The translations under genes and the position numbers were made by a program. DNA of 64,000 nt from Alcaligenaceae bacterium (GTDB lineage Bacteria; Pseudomonadota; Gammaproteobacteria; Burkholderiales; Burkholderiaceae_B): NCBI GenBank assembly GCA_030538235.1, contig JAUNUJ010000002.1, forward strand, positions 186,001 to 250,000, read 5' to 3'. Numbering within the stretch: the first letter of the stretch is position 1; the number at the start of each line of letters is the position of its first letter. Positions 49,815 through 58,016 of this stretch are shown here, in pieces. The notes beneath the pieces were generated by a model that was given only the letters and a program-made list of their open reading frames with translations, was not told the DNA's origin and ran no database searches.

Positions 49815-51484
49815 AATCCATCCGACGCCTCTTAGCCCCTTTATATCGTCAACGTGCGGGTGGTCTGGCCTTAGCCTTGCTGCTCACCGCTATCACCTTA
49901 GCAGCCGGAGTCGGTTTATTGGGCGTTTCCGGTTGGTTTCTGACCGGCGCTGCCTTAGTCGCCTCTTGGCAGACCTTTAACCTATTTGCGCCTTCGGCTT
50001 TAGTTCGTGGCTTATCTTTTGTGCGCATTGTCAGCCGTTATTTTGAGCGTGTGGTCGGTCACGATACCACACTACGTTTATTAGCTGATTTACGTGGCAC
50101 CATCTTTAGACGCTTATTGCCGCTAGATGCCGGACAATTAGCTAAATACCGAGATGGTGACCTGATCGCTCGTCTTACCGGTGATGTGGATGCGTTGGAT
50201 ACAGTGTATTTATTTGCCATTGCTCCAGTGATCAGCGGTTTAGTGATTGGTTTAATCTTATCCCTTGTGGTCGGTGCCTGGTTACCTGCAGCCGGTCTCT
50301 TACTGCTGATTTGTCTGTTTTTAGGCACCGTGCTCGTGCCCTTATATTTGGCCAAAAAAGCGCGTCTACCCGGTATCGTAGTCCAACAAAATGTCGCTAT
50401 TATGCGTGATACTGCCGTACAAGCCGTGACTGCTCATGCCGACTTGATTGCCTTGGGTGCACAAAGTAGAGCGCAACGCGATTTCGCCGCCCAATGCCTG
50501 CAAGTGTCCATAGCACGTCGACGCCAATCCTTTTTAGCCTCAAATGGCAAAGCCATTGTCCAAATTCTCTCTGGTATCAGTCTTTTAGCTATGTTGTACT
50601 GGGGCAGTGAAGGCCTTAACCAAGGTGTCCTCAGCGGTCCGGTCTGGGCAGGTTTAGTATTGGCGGTGTTAGGTATTTTTGAAGTCTTTGGACCAATTAT
50701 GCGTGGGGCCTCGCGCTTAGGTAGCGCTGCCGCTGCAGCAAAACGTATTGAAGCCTTAACCGAAGCCAAAGCGATAATTGTCGATAGCGAACAGACACAG
50801 GAATTACCGCTACAAGGATCTATCATCTTCAATAATGTGCGCTATGCCTATCCCACTAGCGACGGTCAGGGCAAAGGTCGCGAGGTCTTAAAAGGCATCA
50901 ACTTACAACTTCAAGTCGGTGAGCGTATTGCCATTATTGGCAAAAGCGGTGCCGGTAAATCCAGCTTATTAAACTTACTGCTGCGTTTTGATGATCCGGA
51001 TCAGGGTGAAATTACGTATGCCGGAGTCGATCTACGTCAAGCAGCACTCGCCCAATTACACCAACGCATCGCCTTTTTAACCCAAGATGCCCCGGTCTTT
51101 TTAGGTACTATCCGCAGTAATTTATTAATTGCTGAGCCCCAAGCCGATGATGAGAGTCTATGGCAAGCCCTGGACAATGCTCGTTTAGGTGATTTTGTGC
51201 GTAGCTTGCCGGAGGGTCTTAACACCTGGACCGGCGAAACCGGTCGCACCCTATCCGCCGGACAAGCGCGTCGCTTATGCTTGGCACGGGCCTTATTATC
51301 ACCGGCTCATGTGCTGGTGCTTGATGAGCCCACGCAGGGACTAGATCGTGACGCTGAACAGGCATTTATTGCCGATTTGATCGTTGCCACTAGGGGCCGT
51401 ACGGTCATTATGGTGACCCATGCGCAATTACCAGATGGCGCAGTCGATAGTCTCTATAAATTACAAGACGGCCAGTTAATTTAA
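49811..51484 (+). CDS. cydC: Thiol reductant ABC exporter subunit CydC
   Basis: A 557-residue ABC half-transporter, partner of CydD. The membrane domain covers about 1-310; Walker A is G-K-S-G-A-G-K-S-S, Walker B is V-L-V-L-D-E-P-T-Q-G-L-D and the switch histidine is in M-V-T-H. The signature reads L-S-A-G-Q-A-R-R, with Ala replacing one Gly of LSGGQ, suggesting an asymmetric nucleotide site; CydC proteins often vary here. It overlaps the cydD stop and ends the block, followed by an AT-rich hairpin at 51515. Confidence 0.95.
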   Translation: MKSIRRLLAPLYRQRAGGLALALLLTAITLAAGVGLLGVSGWFLTGAALVASWQTFNLFAPSALVRGLSFVRIVSRYFERVVGHDTTLRLLADLRGTIFRRLLPLDAGQLAKYRDGDLIARLTGDVDALDTVYLFAIAPVISGLVIGLILSLVVGAWLPAAGLLLLICLFLGTVLVPLYLAKKARLPGIVVQQNVAIMRDTAVQAVTAHADLIALGAQSRAQRDFAAQCLQVSIARRRQSFLASNGKAIVQILSGISLLAMLYWGSEGLNQGVLSGPVWAGLVLAVLGIFEVFGPIMRGASRLGSAAAAAKRIEALTEAKAIIVDSEQTQELPLQGSIIFNNVRYAYPTSDGQGKGREVLKGINLQLQVGERIAIIGKSGAGKSSLLNLLLRFDDPDQGEITYAGVDLRQAALAQLHQRIAFLTQDAPVFLGTIRSNLLIAEPQADDESLWQALDNARLGDFVRSLPEGLNTWTGETGRTLSAGQARRLCLARALLSPAHVLVLDEPTQGLDRDAEQAFIADLIVATRGRTVIMVTHAQLPDGAVDSLYKLQDGQLI

Positions 51485-51514
51485 ACCCAAACCAATTAAT
51501 CCAACAAAGCACGA

Positions 51515-51544
51515 CTAGATTAAGTGATTACTAACTTAATCTAG
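51515..51544 (+). terminator. AT-rich hairpin after cydC
   Basis: CTAGATTAAGT / ACTTAATCTAG form a perfect 11-bp stem with an 8-base loop, 30 bases after cydC. No T-run follows, so it is a weak terminator or a 3' stabiliser. Confidence 0.5.
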
Positions 51545-51607
51545 CAGTAAATCCTGCTCGCCTATATAATCAAATTAGGATTTTAATAATACGTTAAGCG
51601 GAGGATT

Positions 51608-52342
51608 ATGATGAACGAGGATTTCAATTTCAAGAAAATTTTCGCCCCTACCGGCGAACTACGTGCCGTAATTAACCTGGGCAATGCCTTACTAGCCAAA
51701 GCAGGCGCAGTCAACGAAGAACCCACAGGGGTATCTGTTGATTTAGCTAGGAAATTTGCTTTTCAGCTTGGTGTTCCGCTTAAGCTGATTACTGTTAAAA
51801 AAGCAGCCGATGCAGTGCATTTTGTGGCAACCGCCCGTGCAGACATCGGCTTTTTTGCGGTTGATCCCGAGCGTGCCGCCCTAATTAGCTTCACTCAACC
51901 CTATGCCGTAATCGAAGGCGTTTATATGGTGCATGGGAACTCTCCATTAAAAACCAACAACGAGGTAGATCGCGACAATGTCCGTGTCGTGGTAGGTCAT
52001 GGCAGTGCCTATGATTTATATCTCAGTCGCCATATCAAGCAGGCCGAAATCATCCGCGCTCCGACTTCTCAAGAGGTTGTGGACCATTTCCTCGCACACC
52101 GTTTTGAGGTTGCTGCAGGGGTAAGGCAACAATTAGAAATGGATGCTCAGCGTGTGGGTGGTGATTTGCGCATTTTGCCCGGTCATTTTATGGAAATTCT
52201 GCAGGCCATGGGGGTTTCTAAAGAGCGTGGTGATTTAGCCGGCGAATACCTCAATCAATTTGTCCGTCTGATTAAGGAAAGTGGCGAGGTACAACAGATT
52301 TTCGATGCCAATAAGGTCACCGGTGCGGCTGTTGCCAAATAG
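51608..52342 (+). CDS. Orphan solute-binding domain (amino acid SBP family 3-like), no signal peptide
   Basis: A 244-residue protein with the fold pattern of amino-acid ABC binding proteins: G-V-S-V-D-L-A-R-K-F-A-F-Q-L-G-V-P (about 40-56), A-D-I-G-F-F-A-V-D-P-E-R-A (about 79-91) and I-S-F-T-Q-P-Y-A-V-I-E-G-V-Y (about 96-109). There is no hydrophobic N-terminus, so it is likely cytosolic, unlike true periplasmic binding proteins. No permease or ATPase is adjacent. GGAGG lies 3 bases before ATG 51608 and 6 before ATG 51611, so the latter could be the real start. It may be a ligand sensor or an enzyme-like derivative; function unknown. Confidence 0.72.
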   Translation: MMNEDFNFKKIFAPTGELRAVINLGNALLAKAGAVNEEPTGVSVDLARKFAFQLGVPLKLITVKKAADAVHFVATARADIGFFAVDPERAALISFTQPYAVIEGVYMVHGNSPLKTNNEVDRDNVRVVVGHGSAYDLYLSRHIKQAEIIRAPTSQEVVDHFLAHRFEVAAGVRQQLEMDAQRVGGDLRILPGHFMEILQAMGVSKERGDLAGEYLNQFVRLIKESGEVQQIFDANKVTGAAVAK

Positions 52343-52365
52343 CGCTTGGATTTAGGCTAAAAGCT

Positions 52366-53019
52366 TTAGGGTATGTGGGAGTGATCCTCAGCATAACTGC
52401 GGTCCGGATCGATCACATACTCTTTAGCTAAACTCTCCAACTCTGCGCTGTGATAAAGATCCAGACACTTCAGTAGTTTTAACTGAGGCAGCATCTGCGG
52501 TTGCTCCGCTTCTTCAGGCTCATCGCGGTATGGTCTCTGCAAATACTCTGCGACTAGAGTCGGTACTTTATCGAGCGCATCTTCCAACTGATAGCGGCCC
52601 CAACTATGAAAAGCGGCCGCCGTGTACAGAGCGTCTGCTTTGACCGCTTCAAATTCATAATAAGCGCTACTGATACAAAAGGCCAGTACCTCATCTTTAA
52701 AGCTCTGCTTATAACTACGCTCGGATGCCGGGCTAAAATCCACTAAATCATGGTCAAAATCGCGCAACTTCTCCAGCTCGGAAAAATCAGGTGGAGCTAA
52801 CGCCGTCTCTTGCTCTTGAAGGATGGGCTCCGTCGCGCCCTCGCCCTCTGCGATGGTTGTAGCACCGTCAGGCGAGGCGCGCTCTTGCAGCGCTGCGTGG
52901 TCACTCCCGGTGGCCAATGTTAAGTCCTCTGCCAAGGCCGTAACGCTAAATAGACTCAAGACAGAGGCCATGGTAACAGCAAGCCCAGCACTAGCTCTAG
53001 TAAGATTAAATAGCCTCAT
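52366..53019 (-). CDS. Probable Tai4-family type VI amidase immunity protein, secreted
   Basis: A 217-residue protein with signal peptide (1-30, ending A-L-A). After a Glu/Ala/Pro-rich stretch (about 45-80), the C-terminal part from about 100 resembles the Tai4 family that neutralises Tae4 peptidoglycan amidases in the periplasm: F-C-I-S-S-A-Y-Y-E-F-E-A-V-K-A-D-A (114-130) and K-C-L-D-L-Y-H-S-A-E-L-E-S-L (184-197). The two cysteines C115 and C185 could pair. The match is by remembered family pattern, not by search. ATG 53019 follows AAGGA at 8 bases; a longer frame to 53073 adds no signal. No Tae4-like gene is adjacent. T6SS genes begin about 2 kb away. Confidence 0.6.
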   Translation of the reverse strand: MRLFNLTRASAGLAVTMASVLSLFSVTALAEDLTLATGSDHAALQERASPDGATTIAEGEGATEPILQEQETALAPPDFSELEKLRDFDHDLVDFSPASERSYKQSFKDEVLAFCISSAYYEFEAVKADALYTAAAFHSWGRYQLEDALDKVPTLVAEYLQRPYRDEPEEAEQPQMLPQLKLLKCLDLYHSAELESLAKEYVIDPDRSYAEDHSHIP

Positions 53020-53134
53020 GTGCAGGATCCTTTTTAACGCTATGCAATAGAAATTAGACCACGCACAGGCCAAAAGTTCACCCTATCCCAGAGCCCGAGT
53101 TTAAAAATCCAAGCTAAATACCTCAGACAGAGAA

Positions 53135-54130
53135 CTACTCAATCACCACGGTAGGCTCATATTCTTTGAGGAACCTCTCAGTATTAGCTCCCATCAATAC
53201 ACCCATCATCATCTCTTCGATACTGATGGGCTTTGCCACGGCGATTTTTATCTTTACTGAATCACTTTTAGCATTCATAAAATCAAATAAACTATTGCAG
53301 GCCTTGTTGTTATCGGCAACCACCAGAGCCAACTCATCGTCAGTGAGACAATCCTGTTTGGATTCTTCTAGTTTGCTTTGCCACAACTCCTCTCGTTGCT
53401 GCTCCAGAGCGGCGGTTGAATCGCCGGGTAATTCCTTTTTCTTGAGCGATTCTATTAAGGGTTGCATACCGCCTTTATTTTCCAATACTAGCGTCAAATC
53501 CTGTAATTTAATGTTATTGGCTAAGGCCATTAGGCTAAAGAAATCAATCCGGGCCTCATCAGCACTTGCACTTGCACTTTCACTCAAGACAGTAGCCATT
53601 TGAATATAGGTCGTTGGACTATCCGTATTTAACTCACCATCTATCTGCATAAAATCAGGCACCACAATGCTCGGTTTAAAGGTGGATTTCTGGGCCGGAC
53701 CATCTAGCTTCATATGCCAAGCCAGATCCAGACTTTGCGGTGTAGCCATATCAAGATCAGCAAAATAATCATCGATATGGTTCTGAAAAACATCACCCTT
53801 AGCATCAACCAGATGCTTAAAATCAAAACCTATTTCCAGTAGATCTGCGCTTTCTTTATAGTGGGTCAAATTGAATTCTTCTGCGGTGAAGATAAGGTTT
53901 TTATTCTCATCGAGAATTTTCACCTCTTTGAGCTTTGCCTTACCCGTAGGATCGGCCTCTAACTTAGTCCATGTGAGCTTATCTTGAAGATTATTTTGTA
54001 CCAAGAACTGCTCGAACTGTTGTTCCGCTTTGCGTGAAATAGTTTTATTAACAAAAAACCACACTGCCGCGGCAATCACCGCCAACAACAAAATAATAAT
54101 TAAGGGATTTTTCAGTTTAGATTTAGCCAT
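53135..54130 (-). CDS. Unrecognised membrane-anchored protein
   Basis: A 331-residue protein with one N-terminal span (about 9-26, I-I-I-L-L-L-A-V-I-A-A-A-V-W-F-F) and a large soluble part, presumably periplasmic. The soluble part is mixed alpha/beta with repeated hydrophobic-polar alternation, such as A-K-L-K-E-V-K-I-L and L-D-L-A-W-H-M-K-L, which recalls the DUF945/AsmA-like lipid-transfer type proteins but without enough motif to assign. Two cysteines lie near the C-terminus (about 265-280). GGAGG is 6 bases before ATG 54130. It lies between the putative immunity gene and the nuclease, both on the same strand. Confidence 0.75.
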   Translation of the reverse strand: MAKSKLKNPLIIILLLAVIAAAVWFFVNKTISRKAEQQFEQFLVQNNLQDKLTWTKLEADPTGKAKLKEVKILDENKNLIFTAEEFNLTHYKESADLLEIGFDFKHLVDAKGDVFQNHIDDYFADLDMATPQSLDLAWHMKLDGPAQKSTFKPSIVVPDFMQIDGELNTDSPTTYIQMATVLSESASASADEARIDFFSLMALANNIKLQDLTLVLENKGGMQPLIESLKKKELPGDSTAALEQQREELWQSKLEESKQDCLTDDELALVVADNNKACNSLFDFMNAKSDSVKIKIAVAKPISIEEMMMGVLMGANTERFLKEYEPTVVIE

Positions 54131-54160
54131 TAGGCACCTCCGTATGGATAAGGTTTTAAA

Positions 54161-54763
54161 TTAATTTCTTTGCTCACGCTGTTGGCGTCGGTATTCCCAA
54201 GGGGCGATTGGATGCGGGTCACGCCATAAGCCAAGTCGCTCCTTTTTAGCGGCTTCTTGTGCTTCAAAATAGCTATTGTCTGTGACGTATTGGGTATAGG
54301 CCCAAGCAAAACCCTGTCTCACCATATGCAGATTAATATTTTTATCAGCAACAAAAATTTCGCCTAAAACCCGCTGATATCGATCAATACCGTCAATTTT
54401 AACAATCACTTCTTTGCTGGCAATTAAATCAGATAAAGCATCTTTGGATACTCTGGAAAAAGCTTGTTTTGATTCAGGTGCATCGATTTGAGTTAAGCGA
54501 ATCCTATGCTGTGCATTATTAGCATCTAATACCGTCACCGTATCACCATCAGCGATCCTCACCACCCGACCCACTAACAATTCCTTTGGTAATGGCTGAG
54601 GGACGTTGCGAGATATATTGGCCATGCCCGCCGCTACAGACTGATTAGCGGCTCGATTATGCTGCAGATTTTGGCAAGCTACCAGCAAATTAAGCAACAA
54701 AAGCACTAATACACTGATGCGCCAGAGAGTAAGCAGCATTGGTTTTTTGTCACGGTAATTCAT
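54161..54763 (-). CDS. Thermonuclease (SNase-like) lipoprotein
   Basis: A 200-residue protein with a lipobox-like L-L-V-A-C (Cys at about 30) after a hydrophobic start, so it is probably tethered to the envelope. The SNase-like domain has V-G-R-V-V-R-I-A-D-G-D-T-V-T-V, I-R-L-T-Q-I-D-A-P-E-S, and D-R-Y-Q-R-V-L-G-E-I-F, covering the expected Asp, Arg and Glu catalytic positions. The substrate is single- or double-stranded nucleic acid, calcium-dependent in the family. The frame can begin at TTG 54781; ATG 54763 is chosen, with a weak site. It may serve nutrient scavenging or defence of the envelope. Confidence 0.86.
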   Translation of the reverse strand: MNYRDKKPMLLTLWRISVLVLLLLNLLVACQNLQHNRAANQSVAAGMANISRNVPQPLPKELLVGRVVRIADGDTVTVLDANNAQHRIRLTQIDAPESKQAFSRVSKDALSDLIASKEVIVKIDGIDRYQRVLGEIFVADKNINLHMVRQGFAWAYTQYVTDNSYFEAQEAAKKERLGLWRDPHPIAPWEYRRQQREQRN

Positions 54764-54860
54764 TGTGTTAGTGTAAGTCAAAGATAACAGCTAAACTTAA
54801 AATGATCTTATTGTAGGAAATAAAAATCCTTCTAATTAAAACTAATAGTGAGAGACCCCG

Positions 54861-55184
54861 ATGACCGAACTATCCAAGATAGCACGCGCTAAGCGCTGGA
54901 ATAAGCGTGCCTATACCCTAATTGCTCTCTATACCGCCTCGCTTTTTTTAGGCACCTTTATCGCCCAAAGCATTGACCCCTCATACGGTGACGCCTTTGG
55001 CTTGTTTTATATTGTCTGGAGTGTAGTGGCGATTCTAGGCACCTTGATTTGTGCTGTACGAAGTTTAAACTTGGTTGGTGAGCAAAACTCCCATGCTAAG
55101 TATTTGATTACAGTATCAATTTTACTAGGCGCTATTTTTGCCTTTATTGTGGTGGCCTTAAAAAATGCCGGCGGCTCAATTTAA
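54861..55184 (+). CDS. Small three-span membrane protein of unknown function
   Basis: A 107-residue protein with a basic N-terminus (K-I-A-R-A-K-R-W-N-K-R) and three hydrophobic segments (about 17-37, 48-70 and 79-100). No known family is recognised. GAGAG lies before ATG 54861. It is divergent from the nuclease gene and convergent with tssF; a weak hairpin at 55220-55252 lies between them. Confidence 0.75.
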   Translation: MTELSKIARAKRWNKRAYTLIALYTASLFLGTFIAQSIDPSYGDAFGLFYIVWSVVAILGTLICAVRSLNLVGEQNSHAKYLITVSILLGAIFAFIVVALKNAGGSI

Positions 55185-55219
55185 AGCACTCTCCTAGCGA
55201 TCTTTGCATATAACAAAGT

Positions 55220-55252
55220 CCCTCAGCACAGAGTATCACTATCTACTGAGGG
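55220..55252. terminator. Weak hairpin between the small membrane protein gene and tssF
   Basis: CCCTCAG / CTGAGGG with a 19-base loop, between convergent genes. No clear T-run lies on either strand, so terminator function is uncertain. Confidence 0.35.
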
Positions 55253-55263
55253 CGATTGCTAAC

Positions 55264-57165
55264 TTAAATCACCGGTCTGGCACCCATGCGCGGTTTCCAA
55301 CGACCGATTTCGCCACGCTGCATGGTTTTTAAGACTAATTCCGTCATCAAATTAATTGATACATGACGTGCAAAAAACTGCTCTAAGACAGCGCCCAATA
55401 AATACGGGCTGATACCTGAAAAAGCCAATTCGTCGACCTCAACCTCAATCTTGACGCCACGACCATATAAAATCGGTCCCGGCATGGGAATCCGATGATG
55501 CATCGCTTCAATTGAAACCTTACGAATACCGTTAATTTGCTTAGCAACACCGGCATCAGCGACATCAGCATAGATTCGCAGCAACTCACGTAAAGCCGCC
55601 GCCCCCTGCTCCTCATCCAGATCCATCATACTCGAATAGTTCAAGTTTAAATGACTTAACAAACGCCAAGCATAAGCTCCTCGAGCTAGAGCCGGACGTG
55701 GTTTGGATGGATCTCGCAACAATTGTACCGAATGAGTCGGGATAAACTCACTAAAACGAAAATCAATATTGTCGCCGGCCCTTAACAACAAGGGTAAATC
55801 ACGATTAGTGCAACTTAAACCCACAACCAAGGCCTCAATATCCTGATCAAATGGCGGATTCTTAGGGTCTGACAGACTTAAATACGTCTCACTACCTAAA
55901 TAAGAAGTGCGTGACCCTGAACGTTGCGCCGTATCAGACATTTGACGCGGCTCCCTACGTACCGAAAAATAGCCATGATGCTCATCGCTATTAGCACCCA
56001 ATGCTCGGAACATTTCTTTAAATGACTGAGCACCACGCTGCCCTTCGCGCATGGCCTCAACCTGATCCACACTGTAGACCTCATAATCCATCGGCTTCGA
56101 GCGATCGGGCACCACATGATATTCATGTAAATTAGGGCTCACCGGGATACGATTTGCCTTGTAAGGGAAGAGATTAATGATTGGCACACAGTTAAGCTGG
56201 AAGTTTTCTGTGGAGACATTAGCTTCTAAATCATAAAAACTATGATCAAATAAAAATGTCACTTCAAAACTTTTAATTTCCTCTTCTTCGCCAAGTGTCC
56301 CGGGTAATTTCAACCCTTTGAGCAAATCATTAATACTGAAAAACAGAAAACGCTGCGGAAAAGCAAAGTACTCGTGGAGGATTCGATAACCATGAAAGAC
56401 TCGCGGATCGACTGGCAACAAAGACTGCTCAGATTCAAAACCCTCGTGTTTAACCGCACTTTTGTCGAGACGGTTGATCCAGCGCATCGGCCGCTTATCA
56501 TCATGACAAATCACGCCAATACTATGACCCATAATCAATTCAAGTAATTGATGGGTGATAATATCCTGGCCATTGAGAAAAAAACTCAGTTTATCAAAGC
56601 CACTTAATTCATCGAGCTTGGCACCACCAAGCACGTTAAAGCGCATGCGCAAAGAGCTCATCACCTGTGGCTGATTGCGACCGTTAAAGCCCATGCGTTT
56701 AAGTGGCAAATCGACCGGCACGCCACTGATCTCAGCATGTTCTAATTGAATCGGCCATAACTCCTGCTGATGACCTACCGTAAAACGCAATTCCTTAGCA
56801 TCATTTAGACGAGCCCGCAAAATAGTTCCACGTTTAAACTTAAAGCCTTGGTTCAGATTACCGCGCTTGGTGTCAGGGGTTAACTGCACCACTGACATCG
56901 AAGGTGTCGGGGCCACATAATGCGGGTGCAAGACCTCAAGCAAACTCTGGGTGAATTGTGGAAATTCCGCATCCATTTTCATATGAATGCGTGCCGTCAG
57001 GAAGCTGAAACCCTCCATCAAGCGCTCTACATAGGGATCAGATACCTCAATGCCCTGCATCCCCAAGCGACCGGCAATTTTAGGGTATTGACCGGCGAAC
57101 TCCCTACCGGCCTCGCGAATGTAGTTTAGTTCACGGTTATAATATTCTAAAAATTCACTATCCAT
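55264..57165 (-). CDS. tssF: Type VI secretion baseplate subunit TssF
   Basis: A 633-residue cytosolic protein, a wedge component of the T6SS baseplate. The opening Y-Y-N-R-E-L-N-Y-I-R-E-A-G-R-E-F-A and the segment P-Y-V-E-R-L-M-E-G-F-S-F-L (about 43-55) are the family's strongest marks, and length is typical. TssF normally acts with TssG and TssE; neither gene is present here next to it. The start ATG 57165 has no good ribosome site, but it is 16 bases after tagJ and gives the standard N-terminus. It is the last gene of the visible cluster. Confidence 0.96.
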   Translation of the reverse strand: MDSEFLEYYNRELNYIREAGREFAGQYPKIAGRLGMQGIEVSDPYVERLMEGFSFLTARIHMKMDAEFPQFTQSLLEVLHPHYVAPTPSMSVVQLTPDTKRGNLNQGFKFKRGTILRARLNDAKELRFTVGHQQELWPIQLEHAEISGVPVDLPLKRMGFNGRNQPQVMSSLRMRFNVLGGAKLDELSGFDKLSFFLNGQDIITHQLLELIMGHSIGVICHDDKRPMRWINRLDKSAVKHEGFESEQSLLPVDPRVFHGYRILHEYFAFPQRFLFFSINDLLKGLKLPGTLGEEEEIKSFEVTFLFDHSFYDLEANVSTENFQLNCVPIINLFPYKANRIPVSPNLHEYHVVPDRSKPMDYEVYSVDQVEAMREGQRGAQSFKEMFRALGANSDEHHGYFSVRREPRQMSDTAQRSGSRTSYLGSETYLSLSDPKNPPFDQDIEALVVGLSCTNRDLPLLLRAGDNIDFRFSEFIPTHSVQLLRDPSKPRPALARGAYAWRLLSHLNLNYSSMMDLDEEQGAAALRELLRIYADVADAGVAKQINGIRKVSIEAMHHRIPMPGPILYGRGVKIEVEVDELAFSGISPYLLGAVLEQFFARHVSINLMTELVLKTMQRGEIGRWKPRMGARPVI

Positions 57166-57181
57166 AAGGAGTACAAAAACA

Positions 57182-58006
57182 CTAGTCCTCTAAGTTAAAA
57201 CGGATTTCAGCAATTTCCAGTAAACCGTATTCTGCCTCATCGCTCATGAACATTTTCTGCCCAAGACCCTGATAGATATCTTCGGATAACTCTAACCACT
57301 CAGTGCGATGACCTAAATTCAGTGCATCATTTTGACTGGCATAATCAACCGTGGCCGGATAGCGGGCCGGCACGATACCGACATGTGAGCGACCATCAAG
57401 CAGATGCACCTCGGTCTGAACCCAAAGCAAGTCGCTAAGGCCCTGAGCTTCGATAAAACGCACGCTCTCAATATCCTCAAATGGAATCCAACCATAGCGA
57501 CCGTTACTCATAAACTCCAGAATCGGTCCTAGGCGACCGTCACCGTCACAGAGCCATTGAAACGCGATATCCTGCTCACTATTGGCATGAGTTTTAAGTG
57601 TGCCGCCAAAGCTTGGCGCCATTTCCAACGCTTGCTGTCTAAGAGCGGCAGCCTGCTCACGACTGTCTTCTTTTAAGGCTTGACTCAAAAGCGCCATCCA
57701 ATCAGGCGGTGTCCCGAATACAGCCGGCATGGCACGCCCTGCCAACACCTCATTACGCTCACTCTCAGCATTGATGGCGTTGATATAAATCATCGCCACC
57801 GGTTGAGCCTGTTGATTCATTTCGGCGCTGATTTTTAACTGATCAACAGCACGCTGCCAGTCGCCCTTAAGGGCAAGCACCTGAAATAACTGGGCACGCA
57901 AATCGGCATTGTCCGGTTTTTTACGAACGGCTTGCTTGATCTCTTCAAGCACCTCATCAATAGAATGAGTCTTAAAGTGTTGGGTACTTAGGGCGGCAAT
58001 CATCAT
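57182..58006 (-). CDS. tagJ: Type VI secretion accessory protein TagJ (ImpE/SciE family)
   Basis: A 274-residue cytosolic protein of the ImpE family, which binds the TssB N-terminal region and modulates sheath disassembly. The N-terminal tetratricopeptide-like part (about 15-60: R-K-K-P-D-N-A-D-L-R-A-Q-L-F-Q-V-L-A) and the C-terminal domain with P-F-E-D-I-E-S-V and P-A-R-Y-P matching the family are visible. It lies 16 bases upstream of tssF and 10 after tssC; GAGGAG precedes two consecutive ATG codons, the second at a better distance. Confidence 0.92.
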   Translation of the reverse strand: MMIAALSTQHFKTHSIDEVLEEIKQAVRKKPDNADLRAQLFQVLALKGDWQRAVDQLKISAEMNQQAQPVAMIYINAINAESERNEVLAGRAMPAVFGTPPDWMALLSQALKEDSREQAAALRQQALEMAPSFGGTLKTHANSEQDIAFQWLCDGDGRLGPILEFMSNGRYGWIPFEDIESVRFIEAQGLSDLLWVQTEVHLLDGRSHVGIVPARYPATVDYASQNDALNLGHRTEWLELSEDIYQGLGQKMFMSDEAEYGLLEIAEIRFNLED

Positions 58007-58016
58007 AGCTCCTCAA

